Source of the DNA: an uncultured Lachnospiraceae bacterium
Lineage (GTDB): Bacteria > Bacillota > Clostridia > Lachnospirales > Lachnospiraceae
Assembly: GCA_910584685.1 (NCBI GenBank)
Contig: CAJUAO010000002.1
Coordinates: forward strand, 153,322-217,321
Length of the DNA: 64,000 bases
Reading direction: 5' to 3'
The notes beneath the pieces are model-generated. The model did not search any database. It was not told the origin of the DNA and saw only the letters and a program-made list of their open reading frames with translations. Position numbers and translations under genes: made by a program. Of this stretch, positions 43,472 through 52,100 are shown in pieces (the first letter of the stretch is position 1; each line of letters begins with the position of its first letter).

Positions 43472-44449
43472 TTATTTTACTCCAAAAAATTCCTCTATGT
43501 GGTCAAACATTTTATTTACATTATCTGCTGAAAAAAGCTTTGGGTCCGCATGGTCGCAATTTTCACTAAGGTACAGCCTGCACCTGTCCTCCCCTGCCAT
43601 TGTCGTTATTATATTGTAAAGGTACACTGACTGCTCATATGGAACAACCCCGTCTGCAAGGCCATGCTGTAATATGGTATACGGCGCGTTTTTTGTAACA
43701 TGACAGCCGGGATTGGACAGGATAATGCTCTCAGAAGCCTTTGATAAATCATCTGTTCCGAAGAAATTTTTATAAATCCAATTATCAAGCTGCTTTCCCA
43801 CAAAAAAGCTGTGACAGCCGTACCAAAGCACCAGCATCTTTACGGAGCTGTCAGAAAAGCCTGACTCCTTGTATAAATATCCCGTATCATGGCTAAAGGC
43901 TGACAGCGCCGCAAGCTGCGCTCCTGCCGAGCCTCCCCATAGCACAATTTTATCCGGGTCTGTGTGAAGCTCCTCCCCGTGGCTTTTTATGTATGCAATA
44001 GCCTTTTTTATCTCCGTTACAGGCTGGGGGTACACTGCCTTTGGCGCAAGAGTATAGCCAAGGGAAATACATGCAAAGCCTCTCCTTGTTCCCTCTAGGA
44101 AAGGCGCAAACTCTATGGAGCTTTTCTGTCCGAAATACCATGCGCCGCCATGAATTTCAATAAATACAGGATATAAATGTCCCTTAGCCCCACATCCTTT
44201 ATTTTCCCTTTCCCTGTTCTCCTTTACGGCTTCGCAATAATCATCAGGATAATATATGTCAAACACGGCGTCAGGGCTTTCGTCATATTGTATATTTTCC
44301 TTATAATTTTTCGGATATTCATTTTCCCTTAATATAGTTCTCATATGAGGTATCATATCCTCAACGGTAGCTATATTGTTATTGTTAAACCTGTCGGCAG
44401 TTTGTGAAATTGCCTGCTTAATTAATTCCGTTACGTTTAATTCTTTCAT
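43472..44449 (-). CDS. Alpha/beta hydrolase, esterase of the HSL/BD-FAE type
   Basis: About 325 residues from ATG 44449 (44461 is possible). Oxyanion-hole HGGAWYFG, nucleophile elbow GGSAGAQ, the acid in DGVVPYEQ and the His in NCDHADP complete the catalytic triad. LGYTLAPKAVYPQPVTEIKKAI is typical of carboxylesterases acting on small esters or acylated carbohydrates. No signal peptide, so cytoplasmic. Substrate unknown; gut Clostridia use related enzymes on plant-derived acetyl or feruloyl esters, which is inference. It lies between a metallophosphoesterase and a radical SAM gene on the same strand. Confidence 0.9.
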   Translation of the reverse strand: MKELNVTELIKQAISQTADRFNNNNIATVEDMIPHMRTILRENEYPKNYKENIQYDESPDAVFDIYYPDDYCEAVKENRERENKGCGAKGHLYPVFIEIHGGAWYFGQKSSIEFAPFLEGTRRGFACISLGYTLAPKAVYPQPVTEIKKAIAYIKSHGEELHTDPDKIVLWGGSAGAQLAALSAFSHDTGYLYKESGFSDSSVKMLVLWYGCHSFFVGKQLDNWIYKNFFGTDDLSKASESIILSNPGCHVTKNAPYTILQHGLADGVVPYEQSVYLYNIITTMAGEDRCRLYLSENCDHADPKLFSADNVNKMFDHIEEFFGVK

Positions 44450-44491
44450 GTTTTTTCCCATCCCTGTGCCACTGTCGAAATTGGCACATTT

Positions 44492-45631
44492 TTACTTTCC
44501 TTTTATATCTATTATTACATACTCCGCAGGAGAGCTTGTCTTAACGCTGTAGCCCCAGCCTGCAAAGCCTGATGTAATAAATGCCTGCGTAGCGTCAATT
44601 TTTGTGTATCCATACACGGCGTCATCAAATTTTAAAAACTTAAAGGCTATATTTACAGGCCACATCTGTCCCGCATGAGTATGTCCTGACAAAATCAAAT
44701 CCGTACCTACCATGCTGTTTTCCTCATATTCCTTGGGCTGGTGGTCTAAGACAATAATAAATTTATCCTTATCTATATCCTTAATAAGCTCCTCTATACT
44801 ATCTCTCTCCTCCGACTTTCCCAAAGTCTGGTGATATGATGCGTCCTCCCGTCCTACTACCACAATTTCATCCCCTGCCTCTGCCTTTTCGTCCTGAAGT
44901 ATTGTTATTCCAAAGCTTTCTATAGCGCTTTTAAGTTCCTCCTCCGTATATTTTCTGTTATTCCTGTAAAGCTGTCTGTCATGGTTTCCATAGACATAAT
45001 ATACTCCATATGTACTTTTTATCTCAGAGAAAGCCTTAAATACCTGCTCCATATTGTCCTTTGACGTATTTTCGTCCACTATGTCCCCGCAAAGAAATAC
45101 CATATCCACATTATTGCTGCTTATCTCATCACACTTTTCTTTTAGGGTATTTAAATCCACCGATACGCTGAAATGTACGTCTGCAATAAGAGCTGCCCTA
45201 TAACCCTCCTTTCTTATTTCCTTGTCCGTGTATATGGTATAGTCTGTCTGTACAACATGCATCATATTATAATGTCCATATATAAATATAACTGCTGTAA
45301 TCCCAAAGGCTATTATGCCGCTTCCATATATTTTTTTCCACACATTCATGGTTTCATATTTTTCCTTTGAAAGCTTCTTTATAATAAAGTTAATAAGCAT
45401 TACCGCCATGGACAGCGCCACAATATGATATATTATCATAGCCGGAAGACTGAATATATTTACACTGCATACACCGCATATTACCGATAAAACAATGATT
45501 ATTACCCTGACGGGCAGCTTATCTGCAGGTGCCTTAAAGGTCTTAAATATTCTCTTTATAAAATAATAAAGATATGTTCCAATTCCTGCCAGCAGTACTA
45601 TAGCCGCCAGGCCTAAAAAAACCATATTCAT
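44492..45631 (-). CDS. Membrane metallophosphoesterase
   Basis: 379 residues with four hydrophobic N-terminal segments (about 1-25, 38-58, 62-82 and 104-124), then a calcineurin-like phosphoesterase: metal ligands in ADVHFS, CGDIVDE, GNHDRQ, LDHQPKEYE and SGHTHAGQMW. YkuE/YaeI-like enzymes of this layout have been linked to lipid phosphatase activity in other bacteria; the catalytic domain faces one side of the membrane after the last helix. ATG with AGGAGG. Downstream is the esterase gene (30-base gap). Confidence 0.9.
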   Translation of the reverse strand: MNMVFLGLAAIVLLAGIGTYLYYFIKRIFKTFKAPADKLPVRVIIIVLSVICGVCSVNIFSLPAMIIYHIVALSMAVMLINFIIKKLSKEKYETMNVWKKIYGSGIIAFGITAVIFIYGHYNMMHVVQTDYTIYTDKEIRKEGYRAALIADVHFSVSVDLNTLKEKCDEISSNNVDMVFLCGDIVDENTSKDNMEQVFKAFSEIKSTYGVYYVYGNHDRQLYRNNRKYTEEELKSAIESFGITILQDEKAEAGDEIVVVGREDASYHQTLGKSEERDSIEELIKDIDKDKFIIVLDHQPKEYEENSMVGTDLILSGHTHAGQMWPVNIAFKFLKFDDAVYGYTKIDATQAFITSGFAGWGYSVKTSSPAEYVIIDIKGK

Positions 45632-45671
45632 TTATATCCTCCTTTATCATAACCGTATTATAGCCATTAAT

Positions 45672-46457
45672 TTATCCTAACGCAACATCAAGTATCATCA
45701 TCAGAACAAAGCCTGCAGCAAAGCCCATAGTTGTTATATCATCCTTGTTCCCTCCTGACGCCTCGGGAAGAAGCTCCTCCACCACAACATAAAGCATGGC
45801 TCCCGCCGCAAACGAAAGCAGATACGGCAGTACCGGCGTTAAGAACGAGGTAAGAAAAATAGTTATGGCAGCCGCTATCGGCTCTACTACTCCTGAGAGA
45901 GTTCCGTATGCAAAACCTCTAAGACTGCTGTGGCCTGCTGATTTTAACGGCATTGATATAATAGCTCCCTCGGGAAAGTTCTGCACCGCTATACCTATTG
46001 TAAGAGCAAAGGCCGCAGCAAGAGTAATCCTGCCATCCCCTGACAACATTCCTGCAAATACTACTCCTACCGCCATTCCCTCAGGGATATTGTGAAGAGT
46101 GACAGCTAGTGTAAGAAGGGTTGTTTTTTTTAGATGACTTACCGCCTCCCTCGAGCCCTCCGGCTCGTCGCTTCCTGCGTGAAGATGGGGTATAACCCTG
46201 TCCATGCCAAGCAAAAACAACACGCCTAAAGCTATTCCTGACGCTGCAGGTACAAATGCCAGCCTTCCCATATCCTCTGACATTTCTATAGACGGAATAA
46301 TAAGGGACCATACTGACGCCGCCACCATTACGCCTGATGCAAACCCAAGAAGTATCTTCTCTAATATTTCATTAAGCTTATCCTTTATTAAAAACACACA
46401 TGCCGCTCCCAGCGTAGTTCCTATAAACGGTATCATTAATCCTATAAAAACTGTCAT
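45672..46457 (-). CDS. ZIP family metal transporter
   Basis: 261-residue, eight-helix divalent-metal importer. Signature helices are TLAVTLHNIPEGMAVGVVFAG (HNIPEG, metal site in helix 4) and VQNFPEGAIISMPL (NFPEG, helix 5), and a His-containing loop (RVIPHLHAGSDEPEG) lies between helices 3 and 4. Similar to ZupT/GufA-type zinc or iron importers. Start ATG with GAGGGAG. An inverted repeat GTTAATAAATTTAAC at 46515-46529 upstream might be an operator, but no known metal-regulator consensus fits. Confidence 0.93.
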   Translation of the reverse strand: MTVFIGLMIPFIGTTLGAACVFLIKDKLNEILEKILLGFASGVMVAASVWSLIIPSIEMSEDMGRLAFVPAASGIALGVLFLLGMDRVIPHLHAGSDEPEGSREAVSHLKKTTLLTLAVTLHNIPEGMAVGVVFAGMLSGDGRITLAAAFALTIGIAVQNFPEGAIISMPLKSAGHSSLRGFAYGTLSGVVEPIAAAITIFLTSFLTPVLPYLLSFAAGAMLYVVVEELLPEASGGNKDDITTMGFAAGFVLMMILDVALG

Positions 46458-46600
46458 TTTGCCACTCCCTCAAAATAAAAACTCTTATATAACATATTCG
46501 GTAATTGTTTATTTGTTAATAAATTTAACACTTACTTACTATGTTATACAAGAGAATTTATTTATATTCAAAAGTATAAAGAACTTTATGTATCTGTAAA

Positions 46601-47467
46601 TTAATTTCCTGCCTCTGATTTTATTATGTTCTTTCTATGTATTATGTATAACGGCACCGCCACAAAAACCATGCCTCCCACTATATTGCCAAGGGTGACG
46701 GGAATGGCGCTGTGCAAAAAGTAATTGCCCCAGTTAAGCTTATCAAGCTCCTTAAGTGTATAGCCATACTGCTCTATTGCCGCCGATTTATATGTATTGT
46801 CAAATAAGGCAAAGATACCGGCGGGAACATAATACATATTTGCCACACAATGCTCGTAGCCGCTGACTACAAAGGCCATAATAGGAAAAAATATTGCCCA
46901 TACCTTTCCTGCTATATCCTTTGCCGCCGACGCCATAAGCACCGCCCCGCACACAAATACGTTACACATAATTCCTGATATAAATGCAGCCGGAAATGAC
47001 ACGGATACCTTAGCCAGCGCTACCTTTATGGTATATGCTCCCAAAAGTCCTGAAGTGTAGTCATACTGACCGCTTCCATATGCCATAGCCGCCACTGCCA
47101 CCGCCCCAATAAGGTTTGCAAGCCATACTATGGCAAGCACCCTTAGCATGGTAACAGCCGGGCATCTCCTGTGAATACAGCCCATTATCATCATACAGTC
47201 CCCTGTAAATAATTCACCGCCTATAAACACTATCATCATCAGTCCTACAGGAAATATGCAGCCTCCTATAAACCGGGCCAGCCCTACGTTTCCCACGGCA
47301 TGCATGGCTGCGCTGCTTGCCGCGGCGCCTCCTGCTATAAACATACCTGCAAAGACGCCAAGAAGCGCCATCCTCCAAAAAGGCATGGCTGCCTTCCCTT
47401 CTGCCGCCTTAATGTTCCCCTCCACAAGCTGCTGCGGAAGAGCTATCAAAGAATTTCCTTCTTTCAT
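46601..47467 (-). CDS. Formate/nitrite transporter family protein
   Basis: 288-residue pentameric channel of the FNT family. Six membrane helices are evident. Typical segments are GVFAGMFIAGGAAASSAA (helix 1), GELFTGDCMMI (helix 2 loop) and MAFVVSGYEHCVANMYYVP, which holds the conserved His of the gate. Formate efflux or uptake fits a fermentative anaerobe; a hydrosulfide or nitrite role cannot be excluded. Start ATG with AAGAAGGA. The thioredoxin gene upstream ends 32 bases before it, on the same strand. Confidence 0.93.
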   Translation of the reverse strand: MKEGNSLIALPQQLVEGNIKAAEGKAAMPFWRMALLGVFAGMFIAGGAAASSAAMHAVGNVGLARFIGGCIFPVGLMMIVFIGGELFTGDCMMIMGCIHRRCPAVTMLRVLAIVWLANLIGAVAVAAMAYGSGQYDYTSGLLGAYTIKVALAKVSVSFPAAFISGIMCNVFVCGAVLMASAAKDIAGKVWAIFFPIMAFVVSGYEHCVANMYYVPAGIFALFDNTYKSAAIEQYGYTLKELDKLNWGNYFLHSAIPVTLGNIVGGMVFVAVPLYIIHRKNIIKSEAGN

Positions 47468-47499
47468 TTGTTTTTCCTTCTTTAAAATATTAATTTTTA

Positions 47500-47811
47500 T
47501 TACTTTGTAGCAAAATCAATAATTTCCTGCTTTGATACTGCTCCTACGGAACGCTTTACTTCCTTTCCATCCTTAATAAGAACAAGGGTGGGAATTGACA
47601 TAATGCCAAACTCTCCTGCAAGCTCCGGCTGTTCGTCTGTATTTACCTTTCCTACCCTGACGTCTGCAAGCTCCTCTGCCACCTGCTCAACCACCGGAGC
47701 TATCATCTGACAGGGACCGCACCACGCCGCCCAAAAATCAAGCAGCACCGGCTTGTCTGATTTCAATACCTCCGTTTCGTAATTTTCGCTTGTAATGTGT
47801 AATAATGCCAT
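47500..47811 (-). CDS. trxA: Thioredoxin
   Basis: 103 residues with the active-site WCGPC (Cys31, Cys34), the DFWAAWCGPCQMIAP context, cis-Pro in IPTLVLIKDG and the typical KQEIIDFA C-terminus. Reduces disulfides in the cytoplasm. Strong AAGGAG before the ATG. The upstream region to 48003 is AT-rich, about 190 bases, and shared with the divergent response-regulator operon. It may be cotranscribed with the FNT gene. Confidence 0.95.
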   Translation of the reverse strand: MALLHITSENYETEVLKSDKPVLLDFWAAWCGPCQMIAPVVEQVAEELADVRVGKVNTDEQPELAGEFGIMSIPTLVLIKDGKEVKRSVGAVSKQEIIDFATK

Positions 47812-48003
47812 ACTCTGTCTCCTTTTTCCATAAAATTTTTATTTAATATTAATTTATTTTTTTCCAAAATACTTTTAAATATTCTTTCTTAATAAGTGTA
47901 TCACAAAAAATAATTTTTTTATAGTTTTTTTAAAAAATTAGTGCATATTTCACAAATATTGTTTATAATGTACTTATGTTTATTTTAAGAACGGAGGACT
48001 TGT

Positions 48004-48783
48004 ATGAAATATAAAATACTGCTTACAGGCGGCAATACAACCGTCGTTGATGAGTTTTTCCTCAACATGGCGTCAACCTTTGACTGCATCACTACCTCTC
48101 TCAGGTATGAGGATATTCTTAATCACTCAAAATTTATTAAGCCTGACGCTTTAGTTTACTGTCTGAATAATGAAACCCGGGACAACATGTCCCAGATGGT
48201 TGCGGTAAAACAAAAGGCTTACGGCACCCTCCCTATTATCATAGTGGGCAACCCGGATGAATGTGATGAATTTATAAAAATTGCAATAAATACTGCAGAC
48301 CTTATTCTGAAAAAGCCTCTTACAGCCATTGCCGTTCAGGATGAAGTATATAAATTTCTGGAGGACAGACGTATAAAGTTTGAGGAAACCATGGAAAAAA
48401 TCCGGCTTGAAGCCATAGCAAAACAGAAAAAGCATATTCTTGTTATTGACGACGACATACGTATGCTTAAATCCTTAAAGGAACAGCTCCATGATACATA
48501 TGAGGTTGCAACTGCCCTTAACGGCAAGCTTGCCCTTAAATTTCTTGAGACGAAGGAAATTGACCTTATTCTTTTGGATTACGAAATGCCTGATGAAAAC
48601 GGACCGGAGGTTCTCACAAAAATTCGTGAAAACAATAAGCTTGCAAGTATTCCGGTGCTTTTCCTCACAGGCGTAACAGAGCGTGAAAAGATTCAAAACG
48701 CTCTGTCAATGAAGCCGCAGGGATATCTTTTAAAGCCTATCGACCACGAAAAGCTTTTGGATACCATAAAGGAATTTCTTTAA
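48004..48783 (+). CDS. Response regulator with pseudo-receiver plus receiver domain
   Basis: 259 residues with no output domain. Residues 1-118 have the shape of a receiver (KILLTGGNTTVVDEFF, ALVYCLNN at the acceptor strand, LILKKPLTA) but lack the acidic pocket and phospho-acceptor Asp. Residues about 140-259 are a complete receiver: acidic pair in LVIDDDIR, acceptor Asp in LILLDYEMP, Thr in FLTGVT and Lys in LKPIDH. It may serve as a phosphate relay or a stand-alone effector for the kinase encoded next. GGAGG ahead of the ATG. A TATAAT at 47964-47969 could be its -10, without a good -35. Confidence 0.9.
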   Translation: MKYKILLTGGNTTVVDEFFLNMASTFDCITTSLRYEDILNHSKFIKPDALVYCLNNETRDNMSQMVAVKQKAYGTLPIIIVGNPDECDEFIKIAINTADLILKKPLTAIAVQDEVYKFLEDRRIKFEETMEKIRLEAIAKQKKHILVIDDDIRMLKSLKEQLHDTYEVATALNGKLALKFLETKEIDLILLDYEMPDENGPEVLTKIRENNKLASIPVLFLTGVTEREKIQNALSMKPQGYLLKPIDHEKLLDTIKEFL

Positions 48784-48806
48784 TTTTGGAGGGTGATAAC
48801 TACAAC

Positions 48807-51503
48807 ATGGAAAATACGTTAACCTTAACAGATTTAATTGATGCTGAAATTCTGCAGCAGGTACAGGACGCTTTCTGTCATATGACCGGAATCAATGCAG
48901 GTATTTCAGATATGAACGGTACTGCTGTTACCGTTCCAAGCATTCCCTCTGATTTCTGCATAAATCTTACGAAAAAATCTCCTCTTGGCCTCGCAAGATG
49001 TGAATGGTGCGATAAGCATGGAGGTGAGATTGCATTAGCTAAGGGACATGCAATATGCTACAAATGCCACGCCGGATTGACGGATTTTGCCGCGCCTATT
49101 ATGGCAAAAGGAAAAATGATTGGCACCTTTACCGGAGGACAGGTTCTTACGGAACCGCCTGACGAGAAGCATATAAGAAAAACCGCAAGAGAATTAGGCA
49201 TTGACGAGGACTTATACGTAGACGCCGTACATAAAATAAAAATTATAGACTTAGACACACTTGACCGCTGTACGGAATTTCTCTACACTATTTCTAATGT
49301 TTTATCAAACATAGGCTATCACGGACATTTGTCTCACCTTGCCAATCTGGAGATTGCCAAGGTTGCCCAGATGAAGTCGGATTTCCTTGCAAATATGAGC
49401 CATGAAATACGTACTCCTATGAACGCCGTTATAGGTATGGCTGAAATGGCCCTTAGAGAGGATATATCTCCCGCCGCAAGAGATTACATATATCAGATAA
49501 AAGCGTCGGGAAAAACGCTTCTTGCCATTATCAATGACATACTTGATTTTTCAAAAATAGAGTCGGGAAAAATGGACATTATTTCTGAGCCATATATACC
49601 AATGTCAATTATAAATGACGTTGCTAACACCATTATAACCCGTATTGCCAATAAGGATATTAATCTTATATTTGACATAAACCCTGATATACCTTATGAG
49701 CTTATTGGCGACAGCATCCGTATTAAGCAGATACTTATAAATATAGCAAACAATGCCGTAAAATTTACAAACACAGGTCATGTTACAATTACAATGGACT
49801 ATAAGAAAACCTCCGATACGGAGATTAAGCTTATGTTTTCCGTAGAGGATACAGGTATCGGCATTAAAGCCGAGGATATGTCTAAGCTGTTTAGCTCCTT
49901 TTCCCAGCTTGACAGCAAACGAAACCGCAATATAGAGGGTACGGGACTTGGCCTTGCAATTACTAAGCAGCTTCTTTCACTTATGAACGGCAATATATCT
50001 GTTGAGAGCGAATATGGTCACGGAAGTACCTTTTCCTTTTATTTTCCTCAGCAGATACACAATGGAAAACCAAGCATAGAAATAAAAAAAGAAACGCCTG
50101 TTATCGTGGCAGGTCTTACAGATGACCCTGTTGTGGCAGCGCAGCTGAAAAAGGATGCGGAGCGCCTTAATGCAATTTATATTAAGATGCATGACAACAG
50201 CAGGGAAGCCCTTCTTGGAATTGAGAAGGTACAGTATTTCTTTATTGACTATGCATTATTTACTCCTGAGACAGAGGAGTGGGTAAAGGCTCATCCCGAT
50301 ATAACCGTTATAATTATGGTAAACTTTAACACTAACCCAAAGTATAACATTCCTAACCTTAAGGTTATTAAAAAGCCTTTATATGCATTAAATATGGCTA
50401 CAATATTTAATGATGAGGACTTTCATTCCATTTACGATGACTCGACAAATGACGCGTTTATGTTTACGGCGCCAAACGCTGAAATACTCATTGTTGATGA
50501 CAACGCCATAAATCTTACAGTAGCGGAAGGTCTTTTAGAGCCTATGAAGATGAAGATAGACACCGCCAACAGCGGCAAGGACTGTATAAGCAAGATTTCC
50601 GTAAAGCATTATGATTTAATTTTTATGGACCATATGATGCCTGAGCTTGACGGTATAGAAACCACACATATCATAAGGCGTTTCCACCCTGAATATAATG
50701 ATGTTCCTATTATAGCCCTGACGGCAAACGCCGTTGACGGCACAAGGGATATGTTTTTAAACGAGGGTATGAACGATTTTGTGGCAAAGCCTATAGAGCT
50801 TAGGGTTATTGTAGCTTCCCTCAAAAGATGGCTGCCTCCTGAAAAAATAGAAAAATATATTTCTGTTGAAAATGATGTTAAGGCTTCACATGATAAAGCC
50901 ATAGAGGAAAGTAAAAAAATCCATATTGACGGTCTTGACACGGAAGCCGCCCTTAAGCTTTTAGGAAGCCAAAAGCTGTTTTTCAGCGTTCTTAAGGATT
51001 ATTACAATGTCATTGAAAAGAAGGCCGCCTTAATAAAGGAATATGAGCTTTCGGAAAACTGGCCTGCTTACACTATAGAGGTTCACGCTTTAAAGAGCGC
51101 ATCTAAACAGATAGGAGCCATGGATTTATCTGTTATGGCTGCCGACCTTGAAAAGGCCGGAAACGCCCGGAATAAAACTCTTATTCACCTTACCACTGAG
51201 CCTATGCTTGAGAAATACAGAAGCTATAAAGAAATACTGGCTCCCCTCTTCCCTTCTGACGAAATAGCGGAGGAGGATAAGACAGACGCTACCTTGGAGG
51301 ATATGCACCGCATTTTCCACAACATAAACGAAGCTCTTGATAATCTTGACATGGATACTATGGAAGAAGCAACTAATGAGCTTAAAAAATTCAGATATAA
51401 TGAAGAAGGACAGAAGCACCTTGAGCAGCTTCTATCAGCAGCCGAGGATTGGGATGTTGACAAATGTATGGATATTATTACAGAATGGGCAGGCATCATA
51501 TGA
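48807..51503 (+). CDS. PocR-domain hybrid sensor histidine kinase
   Basis: 898 residues from ATG 48807 (GGAGGGTG upstream; TTG at 48786 is also in frame). PocR-type ligand-binding domain (about 8-180, with Cys pairs in CEWCDKHGG and CYKCHAG), a short coiled coil, HisKA with FLANMSHEIRTPMN, HATPase_c (N-box IANNAVKF, GTGLGLAI), a degenerate receiver without acceptor Asp (about 430-550), a full receiver (ILIVDDNAIN, FMDHMMPELDG), an Hpt domain with the phospho-His in VHALKSASKQIGA, and a short C-terminal helical tail. PocR domains sense small hydrocarbons or redox state in other proteins. It follows the response-regulator gene in one operon. Soluble: no membrane helix. Confidence 0.92.
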   Translation: MENTLTLTDLIDAEILQQVQDAFCHMTGINAGISDMNGTAVTVPSIPSDFCINLTKKSPLGLARCEWCDKHGGEIALAKGHAICYKCHAGLTDFAAPIMAKGKMIGTFTGGQVLTEPPDEKHIRKTARELGIDEDLYVDAVHKIKIIDLDTLDRCTEFLYTISNVLSNIGYHGHLSHLANLEIAKVAQMKSDFLANMSHEIRTPMNAVIGMAEMALREDISPAARDYIYQIKASGKTLLAIINDILDFSKIESGKMDIISEPYIPMSIINDVANTIITRIANKDINLIFDINPDIPYELIGDSIRIKQILINIANNAVKFTNTGHVTITMDYKKTSDTEIKLMFSVEDTGIGIKAEDMSKLFSSFSQLDSKRNRNIEGTGLGLAITKQLLSLMNGNISVESEYGHGSTFSFYFPQQIHNGKPSIEIKKETPVIVAGLTDDPVVAAQLKKDAERLNAIYIKMHDNSREALLGIEKVQYFFIDYALFTPETEEWVKAHPDITVIIMVNFNTNPKYNIPNLKVIKKPLYALNMATIFNDEDFHSIYDDSTNDAFMFTAPNAEILIVDDNAINLTVAEGLLEPMKMKIDTANSGKDCISKISVKHYDLIFMDHMMPELDGIETTHIIRRFHPEYNDVPIIALTANAVDGTRDMFLNEGMNDFVAKPIELRVIVASLKRWLPPEKIEKYISVENDVKASHDKAIEESKKIHIDGLDTEAALKLLGSQKLFFSVLKDYYNVIEKKAALIKEYELSENWPAYTIEVHALKSASKQIGAMDLSVMAADLEKAGNARNKTLIHLTTEPMLEKYRSYKEILAPLFPSDEIAEEDKTDATLEDMHRIFHNINEALDNLDMDTMEEATNELKKFRYNEEGQKHLEQLLSAAEDWDVDKCMDIITEWAGII

Positions 51504-51520
51504 TGCCCGCCCTGTTTTTC
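51487..51520 (+). terminator. Intrinsic terminator overlapping the kinase stop codon
   Basis: GGGCaGGCATCATA pairs with TGATGCCcGCCC (51487-51512), followed by TGTTTTTC. The stop codon TGA (51501-51503) lies inside the stem, so a ribosome at the stop would cover the hairpin; tight coupling of termination and translation end is implied. Confidence 0.8.
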
Positions 51521-51551
51521 ACGGCTTTATATCTTAAGCTCTCTTTTTATT

Positions 51552-52085
51552 CTAAGCTTTTATATTAATCTGACAGCTTTCCATTGTCTTAAGCGCCGCC
51601 ATATGGCTTTCAGGCGTAACCCCTGCGCAGCAGGCAGCATCTACATAAACAGGAATCTCGGGAAGAAATGCTTTTATGAGAAGGGCATTTGAAACAACAC
51701 ATATATCCGTGCATAATCCAATCAGCTCAACAGAATTTATTCCATTCTCCTCATTCTCCCTCCTTAATGCCTCCGCCAGCTCCACACTTCCAAAGGTTTT
51801 CTTCCTATAAACCTTAAGCTGCTTTTCATCTTTAATCTTCCTTAACCCATCAATAAGCTCCCAGCCTTCAGTCCCATATATACAATGCTTAACGGGAAGC
51901 TGCCTTCCCTCCTGTGTTGACATATATTCCTCATCATGGGTATCCTGGGTAAAATAAATTTTTCCCTTGAAAGCATTTACCTTATCCAGTACATTTGGAA
52001 CTATTTTTTCAGCCTCCACAGAGCCAAGACTTCCTGTTACAAAATCATTCTGCATATCTACCACAATCAAATATTTCTCTGCCAT
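51552..52085 (-). CDS. Isochorismatase-family cysteine hydrolase, nicotinamidase-like
   Basis: 177 residues. Catalytic triad of the nicotinamidase group: Asp in VVDMQNDF, Lys in YRKKTFGS, and Cys in GLCTDICV. The metal-binding stretch FTQDTHDEEY followed by LPVKHCIYGTEGWEL matches PncA. Nicotinamide deamidation in NAD salvage is the best guess, but related hydrolases act on other amides. Start ATG with AGGAGG. Same strand and 15 bases after the GH3 gene end, so they may share a transcript. Confidence 0.88.
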   Translation of the reverse strand: MAEKYLIVVDMQNDFVTGSLGSVEAEKIVPNVLDKVNAFKGKIYFTQDTHDEEYMSTQEGRQLPVKHCIYGTEGWELIDGLRKIKDEKQLKVYRKKTFGSVELAEALRRENEENGINSVELIGLCTDICVVSNALLIKAFLPEIPVYVDAACCAGVTPESHMAALKTMESCQINIKA

Positions 52086-52100
52086 ATTGCCTCCTAAATT

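Noticed and set aside
46515..46529. Inverted repeat GTTAATAAATTTAAC upstream of the ZIP transporter gene as a metal-regulator operator
   Set aside because: Only five-base half-sites in AT-rich DNA; it does not fit the Fur, Zur or MntR consensus well enough to claim.
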